Source of the DNA: Paraphaeosphaeria minitans
Taxonomy: Eukaryota > Ascomycota > Dothideomycetes > Pleosporales > Didymosphaeriaceae
Direction: 5' to 3'
Assembly: GCA_015832175.1 (NCBI GenBank)
Contig: WJXW01000010.1
Span: 744,001 to 808,000, forward strand
Length of the DNA: 64,000 bases
Shown: positions 33,051 to 44,561 of the stretch, in pieces
Numbering within the stretch: the stretch's first letter is position 1
How the letters are laid out: each line of letters starts with the position of its first letter
Made by a program: the position numbers and the translations under genes
Notes under the pieces: generated by a model
Told to the model about the DNA's origin: nothing
The model's input: only the letters and a program-made list of their open reading frames with translations
Databases searched by the model: none

Positions 33051-34142
33051 ATGTTCGTCCCACTCCGAAAACGGTACCCGCTCACCGCCCGCCTCGAGTC
33101 CCACATCACCGCCTACAGCGTCCACCTCATCATGGCGTTCATCACCCTGCCGGCGCTCATCTGGCACATCTCAAGCGTGCATATTCACGATGACTACGGC
33201 ATGCCAGACGACTGGATCGAGACCTTCGACAAAACACACTTCACGGGTGGGAGAGGCTTCCTGTGGGCGTTGCTGTTCGTGGTTGTGCGTTTCGCTGCTC
33301 CGTCGTGAGAATGTCGTGGGGTACTAATAGAGCAGTTGTCGATTGACTGCGTGTATGCACTTTTCGCACTAGATCACTACCATGCGCGGCGCTATGAAAG
33401 AGGTGTTGGAGACGACGACGTGGAAGAGCGAGGCCGTCGCGCATCCAAACACACATCCACGTCCGCATGCACGTCCGTCTCAACCTCCACTGCCACAAGC
33501 GCTTTCTTCATTCCCCTCCCCTCACACCCTCCCCACACTCACCTCCCTCCACTTCTCACCCTCGCCCTCCATACTGCCTACAATGCCCTCCTCATCGCCA
33601 TCCTCCTTGTCCACACCGTCAACTTTTTCCACGTAATCGACACCAACTGGGAGGCCTGCGAGACCTATGTATCTCCCTACCCCGAGGCGTTTATGGACCC
33701 GATGAACACGAGCATGAGCGTGCTGGAGCGTTGTCAGCGGATCTGCACGGATAGTTATGTTAGTGGAGGATTTGATGTTGCGCTGTGTGTTGGGCTCGTG
33801 GGGTGCCATATTTGGGAAGTGGTGTCTAGGGCGTGGGAAGGGTGGGTTTTTGGGCTGGGAAGAGAGGATGGACCGATGTGTGAGGAAGAGAAGGGTGAGG
33901 AGAAGGGAGGATGTGGAGAAATTCAGGACCAGAATGTGGCCCTGAGTGAGCGTGGTAAGGACGAGGAAAAGGATGCGCTGAGTACGGCCATCAGATGCCG
34001 TGCCTGGAGTGAAGAGGGTAGAAGAAAGACGCTCAGGGGCGGGGTGAGGAGAGGCAGTGTGGTGACGAGCTATCGGGACCGCTCGCGCTCAGTCGAGGGC
34101 GCGCGGTGGAGCGAGGTGTTGCTGGAGTGTCTTGTGCCGTGA
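33051..34142 (+). CDS. predicted four-TM membrane protein, unknown function
   Basis: Exons are 33051-33284 and 33336-34142 (346 residues). The intron has donor GTGCGT, branch TACTAAT and acceptor GCAG, so splicing is well supported. Hydrophobic segments are visible at HLIMAFITLPALIWHIS, FLWALLFVVV continuing into exon 2, LLTLALHTAYNALLIAILLV, and VALCVGLVGCHIW. Between segments 2 and 3 is a Ser/Thr/Pro-rich linker. The last 110 residues are charged and rich in Glu, Lys, Arg and Ser, probably cytosolic. I recognise no family. A donor three bases upstream (GTTGTG) would remove one residue only. Confidence 0.65.
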
Positions 34143-34824
34143 GGGTTGGTCGTGTTTTCGGTTTAGCGCGGAGGTCGTGTTCATAGGAAATAAATATCAC
34201 TTCGGGTACCACCATTGGGTCGATAAGATAGCGGTATGGTAATTGATTCATCGACGTGTGGAAGGCTCCATGGTTTCGTGACATGTAGCATGACGCAATT
34301 GTCCTTCACAGTATACAAATTGTGAGTATAGTCACGTAAACGCAGACTGCGTCGATAAGGTTCAGTCCCCTCAACGCGGCAGGCTTCGAGTATGTCGGCA
34401 TACCTTGTAGCTGGCTGGGCAATAGTAATTAACAAGTCGACGGACGAGAGACTGTGTTTCTTCGTAATACATACCATGCCACAACGAATACTTCCCCGTA
34501 TGCAACGCGTCAACACTCGCAGGCTAGCGTGATGAGGTGCTGATGTAGCGGCAAAACGGGCACCGAGTCAAGTCAGGCTACTTTAGAGTTGGTTGGTAGA
34601 GCTCGAGTCCGGGGTAGTATGGAATGTCAAGGTGGAGTGTGAGACTATTGTCAAGAGCATACAATTTGAAGAAAAGAACAAAAATAAAAGTAGCAATTTA
34701 CATATCCAGAAACCATGGGTGTATATACAAACCCGGTATCATGCTCTAGATCCCCGCGCAAAAAAAAACGCCAGAAATGCCAATGACCCAAAGATACTCT
34801 TATACAAACAGACAGGACGAACGA
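34143..34824. other. 3' spacer between convergent genes
   Basis: This spacer is AT-rich around 34650-34770. A sequence near 34595 (TTGGTAGAGC) looks like a tRNA D-arm but has no matching acceptor stem or B box. No gene was seen. Confidence 0.5.
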
Positions 34825-36651
34825 CTAATGCCCACACCCACATGCGTCCCCGTGTTCGATACCACGCTTCTTGAAATCCCCACTATAACTCGCCAGATGC
34901 GTCTGTCCATCCAGCCGCTCGCCTTCCTCGGGTATCTTGCCCATCCAGTCTCCCCCTTCGCCGAGCATCTTCAGCTCCTTATCCTTCTTCTTCAACTCCC
35001 TCGTCACCGCATCCACATTCACGCCCAAATATTCTCTCAGGAAACTCCCCACCTCCGTATTCTCATGGTTGCCCACCAGCGGCGCCGCAGCCTTGGCATC
35101 GCTCGCGTAGATATTGACGTCGGCGGCGGAGTGGCCGTGGGTGGACCAGCCGGACTGGGAGCGGCGGCTGATCATGTCTGCGTAGCGGTAGAGGGCGGAG
35201 GCGGGGTCGTTTGCGATGTTGGAGACCTCGTCGTCGGAGTGGTCGAAGATGCCGAGGCCTTGCTCGATGGAGGCGATGACGAAGGCCTTGCGCGCGGAGG
35301 TGTCCGGGTGGTTGTTGAAGTAGCCCATGTATTCGGCGGCGAGGCGCTCGGCGGAGTGTGTGGCGTTGGCGAGGGCGGCGGGGAACCATACGTATTCGGG
35401 GTAGGAGACGTGGAGTTCTGAGGGGGGTTAGTGATATACATGTAGGGCGGGGAGGGGTGGCTCACGGCGGGCAGTGGCTAAGCCGCCAGTCTCGTGGTCA
35501 GAGGTGGACACCATGATGCCTTCGGTGGGGTCGTTTTTGAGGAAGTCGAGGACGCTGGTCATGGCCTTGTCGTAGGCAAGGACTTCGTGGACCTGGGCGG
35601 CGGGGTCGTTGTGGTGACCGGCGTGGTCGATGCGGGAGCCCTCGACCATGAGGAAGAAGCCCTTCTCGCTGTCCCTGGTCGCCTCGCTGAGTGCTTTAAG
35701 GGCAACTTCGGCCATCTCGTGCAGAGAGGGGTAGACGTCGGTTTCGTTCCTGCGGTCGATCTCGTACGGAATGTCCGTTTCTGCGAAGAGCCCGAGCATG
35801 GGGAATTCGAGGCCGCTGCCGCCCTTCAAGTTGTCGAAGGCCTTGCGGTCATCGATGTAGTTGAAGCCGTTCTTCTTGGCCAGCTCGACGACGTCCTTGT
35901 TGTCTCCTCTGCACGAATGCTCGGCCGAGTTGGGCAAGAAATGGCAGCGTCCGCCGCCGAACATCAGGTCGACCATACGGCCGAGGGGATAGTCTCCCAC
36001 CATCTGCTCAGCAATGCGATCTTCCTCTCCACGTTGGTGCACATGAGCAGCGAAGCACGCCGGTGTCGCATCGGTAATCCTGGTGGTCACAACCAAGCCC
36101 GTCATGTAGCCCGCCTTCTTGGCCGCCTCCAGCACGGTGCCGCACGGCTCGTGGTCGGGAGTCACAGAGATGGCACCGTTATAGCTCTTGGTAGCGCACG
36201 AGAAGGCAGTTGCTCCAGCCGCCGAGTCGGTAATCAGCGACGAGCTTGATCGCGTGCGGGACTGGCCGATCAGGTGCTGGTCGATGACCAGCTGCTCGCT
36301 CCACGGCGCGCCGTTCTGGAAATGCATGAAGCTGCGCGTCAGGCTCAAGCTCGTGGGGCCCATGCCATCCGACACCATGAATATCAGGTTGCGCTTGCCG
36401 CTCGGGGAGGGGCTGCTGTGCTTCGAATCTTGCGACTTCTGGGAGACGACGGCGAGGACGACTACAAAGGCGGTTGCGACGACAGCCCACACGAAGAGGC
36501 CGACTTCTCGCCAGAACGCCCACGGTCTCCGCCCATCGCTGCTGCGCTTGGTAGGACGGCCGGTGAGCAGGGCGTCTTCTTCGGCGAGGTCGCCTTCGTT
36601 GGACACCTCGGATGAGTTGCGGCTGGCGAGGAGTGGCCGGTCGCCAGCCAT
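34825..36651 (-). CDS. PHO8: vacuolar-type alkaline phosphatase
   Basis: This is a type II membrane alkaline phosphatase of the yeast Pho8 type, hydrolysing phosphate monoesters in the vacuole. Minus-strand exons are 36651-35466 and 35417-34825 (592 residues). The Met at 36651 (MAGDRPLLASRNSS) is preferred over one far upstream because it places a single TM helix at about residues 50-70 (VGLFVWAVVATAFVVVLAVV). Metal and catalytic motifs are all present: MVSDGMGPTSLSLTRSF, LITDSAAGATAFSCATKSYN with the nucleophilic Ser, VEGSRIDHAGHHNDPAAQ, and STSDHETGGLATARR next to the intron, with the last His-containing block STHGHSAADVNIYA in exon 2. The C-terminus ends in a short Cys/His-rich piece (GDACGCGH). 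The gene appears intact. Phosphate control is likely from the family but no site was identified. Confidence 0.95.
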
Positions 36652-37664
36652 GGTGGGTGCTGAAAGATGGTGGTGCTCGTAGAACGCTGCAAAGAACGAA
36701 CAGTGCAGGAAGAACGGGGAACGAGTGTCTGTGTATGCGCTGCTCAAGGCCCCGTGGCTTGCGACGTCAGCCGTCGTCGTTCCCAAACGGTCCAGGCCGG
36801 GCGCGCTTGGCGATCCATCACAGTCAGCTGCGCGATAGGCGTGACCCCGACCTTCATCTGACGCGTGTGCCGGCCTAAACGACATCTACAATGCAATGGG
36901 GAATAATCCTTTGCTTGACCATCTCAACTAATCTCGGCCACGATGCAACCTTGCGCGTGCTCCTGTTCCCATGCCTGCCATGCCCCGAAGCACCTCTAGA
37001 CATACCCTCGCTGCGGGGCTCTTCTTATACGGGATCACAGTGGCCGACACAATGGCGGGTAGTTTTGCGGAAAGCTTGCATTCGTGGGAACACTGGCGAT
37101 GGATTGATACGCCGTCGTTATACAAGAGTATTGTACCGTGACGTACTGCAGGATACCCAATTACCTATGGTAAACCGTACCTACGCAGACGCCCTGTCCA
37201 CTGACAAAGCCCTGGGATATCGAGGATCGGACGCATGCCAGTGTCGCCAGATTGTGTTGTGACAGCCACCACGGATCTGATCAGATGTCTTCGCAATACT
37301 GATCGTTCAATTGGCCTGCACTCTCCCTACGCTGCAGCTGGTAGCGAGATGTGCAAGATGACGCTGCTCTGTAACTCCAGGGACGCTTTTGTTGCCAAAG
37401 CATTTGGTTGTTTGACTTGTTGGTTGACAGATGGGTTGACATGTCGAGCACCTGCGTCCCATCTTTTGCGCGTCAAGTCATGACAGGACGATTCCAATCA
37501 CATCCGTACTTACACAGCACACAACATGCAGTCGAGTCTGTCTGCTACAAGCCAATCCGGATTTCAGCTCATAGTCGGCAAGGTATGTGGTGCGATATAA
37601 CCCCTCACATGTACACATCACGCATCCAGTGCTCTCCAGCAGCAGAGGCCACCTTGCTTCAAAG
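36652..37664. other. intergenic, no gene seen
   Basis: This is the upstream region of PHO8 and of a plus-strand secreted-protein candidate. Short ORFs on both strands carry no recognisable domain. I searched for CACGTGGG/CACGTTTT Pho4-like sites and saw none I would defend. Confidence 0.45.
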
Positions 37665-38102
37665 ATGAAGCTCTTCGTCTTCTCTGGTGCAGTCGCCTCG
37701 CCGTTAGTGCTGCCGCCCATTAAAAGCAGTTATTTAAGCTCAGCCTACGGCGAGATAGCGAGACAGGTCCTCAACGAAAGACATGCACTTCCGCCAGTAT
37801 CAGCCAGTTCGTCCACCACAGCCTCTACACGTCCCTCCACCCTAAACACCACTTCCACACCCTTCAACAACAGCAACTTGTCCGCCTCATCAACCCCACC
37901 AACGCCGTCGGCAGAAAACATCAGCCTCTATGTAGCAGCCGCCACCTCCACCACGTCGACCTTCTCCGGCCACTTCAAGTTATGTCTGTCAGAGTGGATG
38001 CCCCTGAATACCGAACTGCGTGCTAACGTAAAGATCAAGCATAAAGCAGTCGGATGGCCTATCTTGATGGATGAGTGCGGCTGCCGTGAGCGGTTTACAT
38101 GA
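37665..38102 (+). CDS. small Ser/Thr-rich secreted protein candidate
   Basis: This is a 145-residue open frame. The Met at 37665 starts a short hydrophobic, signal-like segment (MKLFVFSGAVASPLVLP). Residues about 45-90 are strongly Ser/Thr/Pro-rich (ASSSTTASTRPSTLNTTSTP), as in O-glycosylated cell-wall or secreted proteins. The end contains a Cys pair (ECGCRERFT). No intron is needed. I do not recognise a family. It lies 199 bases upstream of another Ser/Thr-rich secreted candidate on the same strand. The open frame continues upstream to 37587, but without a signal peptide. This may be a lineage-specific effector or wall protein, or only a chance ORF. Confidence 0.45.
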   Translation: MKLFVFSGAVASPLVLPPIKSSYLSSAYGEIARQVLNERHALPPVSASSSTTASTRPSTLNTTSTPFNNSNLSASSTPPTPSAENISLYVAAATSTTSTFSGHFKLCLSEWMPLNTELRANVKIKHKAVGWPILMDECGCRERFT

Positions 38103-38300
38103 ATATGCTTACCTCGTGAGTAGTTGGATGAGGAAGTGACGATAGCTCGCACGGAAGGCACGTCTCAGAACTCGCGTGACCGCAGTCACTCGCACAATTA
38201 TTTCCGAGCTCACTTGGAAACGTCACCACAACCCCATCTCGTTCAGTCTTTTCCGTCACGCAAGCACTTTGTCCTCCCTCCAGGGACACGATACGCTACC

Positions 38301-39379
38301 ATGATCCGACCGACCGCCGCAATGTTGCTCGTCCACTACCTCCTGCCTGCCATCGTCAGTGCAGGTTATGTGAACTCGTCTAGTCAGACCTCAGCGTCTG
38401 CCACCAAGCACCTAGTGACGGTCAGCATCCCGCTCACCGCAATCGCTCCGCCTGTAGGCAAGTATGTGGCTTCGATAATTCTTGACCCATTGCCTTACGC
38501 TGCCAAGGAGGGACCCGCGTGCTCTAGAGTGGACGTACTCAATGAACTGACACCCCTGCCGCAGATATACGAACAGAACCGATCCGATGTCCGCCACGAA
38601 TCTCCATTCACACGGATCTGCGTCTGGAGCAAAGACAACCAATACTACTCGCACGTCCGAACCTCAGCTTCCAACCAGGACCGTCAGCCGGGTCACTGTC
38701 CCAGCATTTCTGTCCTTTATCTCCCGGAAGTCAGCGTTGACCCGGTTTGAAACAACGTCTACTACGAAGTTCAAGCCAACTCTTGGCAACTCGACCATCG
38801 CCTCGTCTAGCACAACTAGCACAACTAGCATAACAGAACTCTATCTTCCGCCCGAGTTCCTACCTCCTTCCATAACCTGCAACTTGGAGACGTTTCCAAC
38901 TTTCCATCCAGAGCCCACAGAGTCATATTCGACGGTACAATATTCGTCCGTTACGTCCAACTTAGAGACTTTCCCAACATTCCATCCAGGACCCACAGAA
39001 CCACTCACTACGACATCTTCACCGACCACCGGTTGTACAAAGAGCAAGATTTATATCACCTATCCGGGTTTGACAAAGGTACGTCTTGCGAAACTTGCAA
39101 CACTTCATCGAAAGTCGACCCAATGCGTCGTTTCACCATTGTCAACGCGGTGAAGGCTGTGCGAGACGTTGCTGATTTGGTTCTCTTCGTTAGACTCGTC
39201 TTGGAGACCCTATCACACGCTCGTCTGGCTCTACTCGGATTATGTTAGATACACCGTACCCAACAACATGGTCCACAGGCAATCAGTATCGATCAATCTC
39301 CAACACCAGTACCCATGTCCACACCACGTACCACCCGAGTGACAGTAGGAAGAGGTCCACTATTCCCACTGCGAGATAA
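38301..39379 (+). CDS. Ser/Thr-rich secreted protein with internal repeat
   Basis: The start at 38301 gives a clear signal peptide (MIRPTAAMLLVHYLLPAIVS). What first looks like a frameshift is resolved by an intron, 38462-38564 (GTATGT, branch ACTGAC, CCGCAG), which joins the N-terminal frame to a long Ser/Thr-rich frame. A second probable intron, 39079-39193 (GTACGT to GTTAG), leads to a last Ser/Thr-rich exon ending at 39379. The three exons give 286 residues. A 26-residue unit is duplicated in tandem (38881 and 38959 onwards, sharing NLETFPTFHP). The composition suggests heavy O-glycosylation, as in surface or secreted proteins. The family is unknown. The third exon is less certain; without splicing, the frame stops at 39153. 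Confidence 0.5.
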
Positions 39380-39918
39380 AAAAAGGATCATCGTACACTC
39401 TGTGGGAAACGCCGCGTTAGCGGGCGCCTGGGCCGCTGGATATGGAGGCCATTACCGGCCACAACATCTACCACCATGAAGACAGCCATACACACTCTTC
39501 AGGATGATACGTGTCTTATCATAGCTTTCGAATCTGTGTACTTCGATATGAGTGCGGATCCAAGTCATATCTCAGATCATCATTTGGGCATGGCGTTTCG
39601 CTTGCGCTCCAACTCCTTGGGGTCAAGCAACAGCGAGGGAGAGAGCAAAGGGTTGAACTGAGTTACTGTAATCTTGTTAGCGCTCTAATATATGAATTTA
39701 CTCCTATTTGGGCGCTAGCGCTGATCCCCACACCAAGTGACGTTCGGCGATCGGTTAGTGGCGGCTCTGGCATCCCCAGCTTCTTCCCTCAGCCGCGGTT
39801 CATCGTGCTTTGTTTCTCCCCGAAACCTCAATTTCTGCGGTGCGCTCTGTGGTCTATCCACGTACAATACAACGTTTCCATTGCGCCTTTTGTGTAGACG
39901 GCTTGGTGGCTTTCTACA
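39380..39918. other. intergenic, upstream of the carboxylase gene
   Basis: No gene was seen. Small ORFs overlap here and run into the next gene in other frames. Confidence 0.5.
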
Positions 39919-41761
39919 ATGGCTCCCAAGGCTCCCTCGCGCGAGGCATTGACGATGCTCAAACACTCCATCAAGCCTTCAAGCGCCCTCCGTTCAGCAT
40001 CGCAGTGCCGTCTCCTATCGCCTTTTGCCCACCCTACGCCTCGAACCCCTGTTCAACCTCATTTCTCGAGGCAGTCGTCGCGTGGTGTAGCTACGTACAC
40101 ACATGCCCACCATGCCGATGCCGTTTCCATCTTACCGACCAATGTCGACACCAATTCGGAGGATTTCAAGGAAAACAAAAGACAGATGGATGAAGCCACT
40201 GAAGCTCTCGAACAGCTTCATGCCAAGATTGCACAGGGTGGCCCCGAGAAAGCCAGAGAGAAGCACATACAGCGAGGCAAGATGTTCGTCCGGGATCGCA
40301 TTACCGCACTGATTGATCCGGGAACTCCGTTCCTGGAACTCGGTCAGATGGCCGGGTATGACATGTACAAGGGCGAAGATGTTCCGGCAGGCGGCATCGT
40401 CACAGGTGTTGGGACCGTGAATGGCGTGCAGTGCATGATCGTCGCAAACGACTCGACGGTAAAAGGCGGAACATACTATCCCATCACTGTCAAGAAGCAT
40501 CTGCGCGCGCAAACTATTGCGCAGGAAAACCGACTGCCTTGCATCTATCTCGTCGACTCTGGGGGTGCGAACCTTCCCAACCAAGCTGATGTTTTCCCCG
40601 ATGTTAACCACTTCGGCCGGATCTTCTACAATCAGGCCGTCATGTCCGGTATGGGAATTCCACAGATTAGTGTAGTCATGGGTCCTTGTACTGCCGGTGG
40701 CGCATACATCCCCTCCATGAGCGACGAGAGCATCATCGTGGAGAAACAAGGCCACATTTTCCTTGCGGGTCCTCCCCTCGTGAAAGCTGCCACGGGTGAG
40801 GTCGTCACGGCCGAGGAACTCGGAGGAGGAAGATTACACAGCGAAGTATCCGGCGTTACTGATTCGCTTGCTGTTGACGATGCACATGCGCTCGTTCTTG
40901 CTCGGAGAAGCGTAGGCAACCTCAACTGGCACCGAAAGCAAACCTTCTCTCCCTCTGCGCAGCCAACCTTCGACGAGCCTCTGTACGATCCCAAAGAGCT
41001 CTCAGGCATCGCTGGAACCAATCTTCGTCGGCAAATTCCTATCCACGAGATCATAGCGCGCATTGTCGATGGCTCCGTTTTCTCTGAATTCAAGCCTCTC
41101 TACGGTCCTAGCCTCGTCACTGGTTTTGCCAAAATCTACGGCCACCCTGTCGGCATTGTAGCGAACAACGGTATCTTGTTCTCCGAATGCTCACTCAAGG
41201 GCGCGCATTTTGTCCAACTGTGCGGGAAGCGACAGATCCCCTTGATTTTCCTGCAGAACATCAGCGGGTTCATGGTCGGTAAAGACGCGGAATCTGGCGG
41301 CATTGCGAAGAACGGCGCCAAACTCGTAACAGCAGTGAGCTGTGTAGATGTCCCCAAGTTCACCGTCATTGTCGGGAGCTCGGCAGGCGCTGGTAACTAC
41401 GGCATGTGGTAAGTCTTGTGTGAATATTTCCTTTCCCCCCAGCATCAGCTAATAATTCATTAGCGGCCGTGCATACTCGCCTCGCTTGCTCTTCGCCTGG
41501 CCCAACGCGAAAACCTCGGTCATGGGTGCAGAGCAGCTTTCCTCGGTCATGGAAGCAGTCGGCAAGAAAGTGGATCCCGATCTCAAGGCGCGTATCGAGC
41601 GTGAGAGCGAGGCCACTTTCGGCTCCGCGCGGCTGTGGGACGACGGTATCATCCCACCCGAGCACACGAGGAGAGTGCTAGGTATGGGACTGCAGATGGC
41701 ACAGGGCGGTCAGAATCTAGGCGTCGAAAAGGAGTCGAAATGGGGTGTTTTCAGGATGTGA
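39919..41761 (+). CDS. mccB: methylcrotonyl-CoA carboxylase beta subunit-like, mitochondrial
   Basis: This is the carboxyltransferase subunit of a biotin-dependent acyl-CoA carboxylase. The closest match by eye is 3-methylcrotonyl-CoA carboxylase beta (leucine and isoprenoid breakdown). Exons are 39919-41408 and 41464-41761 (595 residues), with a 55-nt intron. The first 55 residues are Ser/Arg-rich without acidic clusters, fitting a mitochondrial presequence. Motifs include [60 protein letters not shown] and, across the intron, [20 protein letters not shown]. No alpha (biotin carboxylase) gene is in this window, although in many fungi it is nearby. Geranyl-CoA carboxylase beta subunits are close relatives, so the acyl-CoA substrate should stay open given the AtuA relic downstream. 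Confidence 0.88.
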
Positions 41762-42384
41762 CATGGACCATTGACAAAACAGTCGAAAATCAAGCATCCA
41801 CTATTCAGCTTTTCTATATGTATCATGTATCCAAAGAAGTTTTCACGAATGTCAGCGGTCGTAGGCGTACTTGACCTGGATATGGAAATGAACATTACTG
41901 CTACACACGTCTCCGACCATGTGTTCGTACACGCTGTCTGCATCCATCGCATCATCTCATCGTTGTACGTAGTTTGTACGTGCTGCGATTGTGAGCGCTA
42001 GCGAAGCTCTGTGCAGGTTACAAAGGAACAATACAGTCGTACACCTCTTGAAAGGGGTTGGACGTATAGAGCAACATCAAACTGTGCACTGATTGAACAA
42101 TAATAATATACTGCAGCCTAGATGCCAAGACCTACGTTACAGTAGGGGAGGATCTTGAGGATGTGTATGTGGAAATAGCATGGTGCGAGAAGCACCTGAA
42201 GACTTAAGTTCCGGACCCTATATAGGTATCCATTCCCACTATTTTTTTGAAGATAGATCCCACCATCCCGATACTTACGCAAAGTACCCGAGTCATATAC
42301 CATTCCCATCGTTTCGGTGTCGATACCACGACTCATTGATGAGTGATCCGACTTACTCAAGCGCTTCGAACTTTATTCTTCGTA
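41762..42384. other. 3' spacer between convergent genes
   Basis: This separates the carboxylase and the PTS1 dehydrogenase. It has AT-rich patches around 42060-42120. No gene was seen. Confidence 0.5.
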
Positions 42385-43599
42385 TCACAACTTCGACCCC
42401 TTCATCTCAGACCTCAACTTCTCTCGAATTGGCCCGACCAAAGCCTCCATGCCAGCCGCCATCTCCGCTTCGTTCTGCCCCGTCCCCTCCGCACTCGGCG
42501 CCGCAACATTCCACTCCGGAATGACTCTGGTTCCCGCCATGCTGATCTCATACACGGTGCCACACCCAAACTCCTTCTTCTGAATCAGATCCAACATCCC
42601 CGTCGCCACATCGCTCGGCTTCAACGCCTTGTTCTCGTGGAACGAGTACTGCTCTTTCTTGTCGTCTGTGAAGAGCGGCGTAGCGACGAGGCCAGGGCAG
42701 ATCGTGGTGATCTTGACACCGGTGAAGGGTTCGGAGGCTGTCATCGACTTGACGAAACCGACGATGGCGTGTTTGGTCGCGCAGTAGAGGGGCGCGGCGA
42801 TGCTGCCGCCGAGGCCGGCGATGGAGGCGATGATGCAGACGGACGCGCGTTTGCCGTGCTTTAAGCTCATTTTTATGGCGAGACGGGTGAGTTTGATGGG
42901 GTGCGAGACGTTGATGTCGACTTCGGCGTAGCCTTTGTCTTGCTCGGGGTCTTGCCAGAAGTTGGAGAATGGGGGCTCGAAGACGCCGGCGCATATACCT
43001 TGGGGTTTCGTGTCAGTGGGTGGGAATCTAGAAGATTTCGTGGGACGCAGGGTGAGGTAAAAGAAGGGGCTGCGATGCTGTGGTGAGGACAACACAGCAC
43101 CGCAGCTTTTTTGGACAGCTCTATTCTTGGCCAATTTCTAGTGCAACGGTACTTTGATTCCATGAATCACGACCGCCCCGAAATTTGCAGATATCAAACA
43201 GGATAGACGCGAAACTTACCGTAGGCATCTGGCACATCGTTCCATTTCCTCTCGCATGCAGCAAATAGCTTCAGGAAATCTGGCCAATGTGACACATCAG
43301 ACTGCACGTATAATACATTGCTCTTCCCTGCCGCTAGTCTTAGCTATTCGTATCGCAAGATCCTATTATGCACGTGACCAACCTTGAGCCCAGCTTTCGA
43401 ACTCTGGTGTCGAACGCAGATCCGCAACGAGCACCTTCGCACCGAGGTCAGAAGCTTGCTTTGCCAATGCGAGACCAATGCCTAAGTTCCGTCAGAATCG
43501 TGGTTCCAGCTGTCATCCGCACGAGACAAACACACCCGAGGCGCCTCCAGTGATGAGTAGGATCTTGTTGCTATCTAGGGGAGTGTCGATGGACGCCAT
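42385..43599 (-). CDS. short-chain dehydrogenase ending in peroxisomal SKL signal
   Basis: This is a classical SDR resembling fungal 15-hydroxyprostaglandin-dehydrogenase-like NAD enzymes. Minus-strand exons are 43599-43536, 43481-43383, 43333-43220 and 42998-42385 (296 residues). The dinucleotide-binding motif TGGASGIGLALAKQA is completed across the first intron. Other parts are VLYVQSDVSHWPDF, the ICAGVFEPPFS strand, IIASIAGLGGSIAAPLYCAT with the catalytic Ser, the YCATK Tyr/Lys pair, and ICPGLVATPLF. The C-terminus is GSKL followed by the stop, a canonical type 1 peroxisomal targeting signal, so I infer peroxisomal oxidation of an alcohol or hydroxyacyl substrate. The last intron (221 nt) is unusually long and its acceptor is only AAG. 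The gene converges on the carboxylase gene. Confidence 0.85.
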
Positions 43600-44093
43600 T
43601 TTGCTGGATCGGTGTATTCTTTAGTTGAGAAAGGGTAGATCCGCAGTTTTTGTGCTGTTACCTACCACCGGGCACTGGCAATACCCTGGGATTATAGAGC
43701 GTCGGGTGATGGGTACCGAGGAGCCAGTTGGCTACTTGGATGCGGAGGAGTGGAGTAGAAGTGGGTCGGTAGCGGCAGGCAAAAGGTCAGATTCAGTATA
43801 GATACATGCGCGTTCACACACTGCACGAGTCATGACGCTCTACGGGCGCTGTCGTGAGGATTCGCGGGGCGAGGCTGGAGCGCTTCGGGGATGTATCCGC
43901 GCGCTCATTACCGATGGTAGGTAGACTATCTAGGTACCTAGCTACCAAGGGAGGGCCTCGGCTCTGCCGATCCGAAACGGAATCTGTAACATCTGCATCT
44001 GCAACCCAGAGCTTTGGTTCCCAACACGCGCGATGGAGCGCGAGAAGGATTACAATGTAGCCAAACCGAGATTAATTACCGACAAATTGTGCT
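43600..44093. other. intergenic, no gene seen
   Basis: This is the upstream region of the PTS1 dehydrogenase and 3' flank of the EthD pseudogene. No repeat or gene was found. Confidence 0.5.
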
Positions 44094-44561
44094 CTAGAAA
44101 ATCTGCGCGTGCGTCTGCACGATCTGTCCATCCTCAATGACCACGTGTTCCATCCTAATCGTCACACTGATCATGTCCATGTAGATCAGCTTCTTCTCGC
44201 CCGATTGGATCACCTTTTGGTACCTACCTAATACGGGTCCAGGAACGCAGCTTCGAAGTCTTCGTATTTGCGCACCCAAAAATCGCCCATGCCGGCGTAG
44301 CTCGGTGGAGAGCGCCTGGTGGCTTCGAACATCTTCCTACCAAGGGCGTTTTGCTCGGAGGCGGTGTGGTACTTGAAGGGCGTTAGACTGGCGATTTTCA
44401 GGAAGTGGGGGCGAGGATACTTGGTCGTATTTCACGATGCCGCTGCGCTATAGCCACTGTGTCGCTAGCGGGCCGTACTCGTATGCCCGATATTTGTTAA
44501 ATCCGTCTTCCGACAGGCAACTTGCGAGGACGGTCATCCTGATGAGCTCTTCAGTAGACAT
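44094..44561 (-). pseudogene. EthD-domain protein, broken
   Basis: On the minus strand, MSTEELIRMTVLASCLSEDG starts at 44561 and continues through GFNKYRAYEYGPLATQWL to a TAG at 44450-44448; family members continue here with a Gln. In another frame KIASLTPFKYHTASEQNALG and SYAGMGDFWVRKYEDFEAAF follow, reaching DPY, then a stop. An insertion of about eight bases shifts the frame again into the final block (KLIYMDMISVTIRMEHVVIE), which ends at 44094. The order and spacing fit EthD-domain dimeric alpha/beta-barrel proteins, about 110-140 residues, several of which act as dehydratases or decarboxylases in fungal aromatic-polyketide pathways. At least one nonsense codon and two frameshifts make it nonfunctional. 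Confidence 0.75.

Noticed and set aside
34590..34665. tRNA-like D-arm sequence
   Set aside because: No acceptor-stem pairing or GGTTCRANNCC B box accompanies it.
38587..38750. Apparent frameshift in the Ser/Thr-rich secreted gene
   Set aside because: An intron at 38462-38564 with good donor, branch and acceptor joins the two frames, so no lesion is needed.
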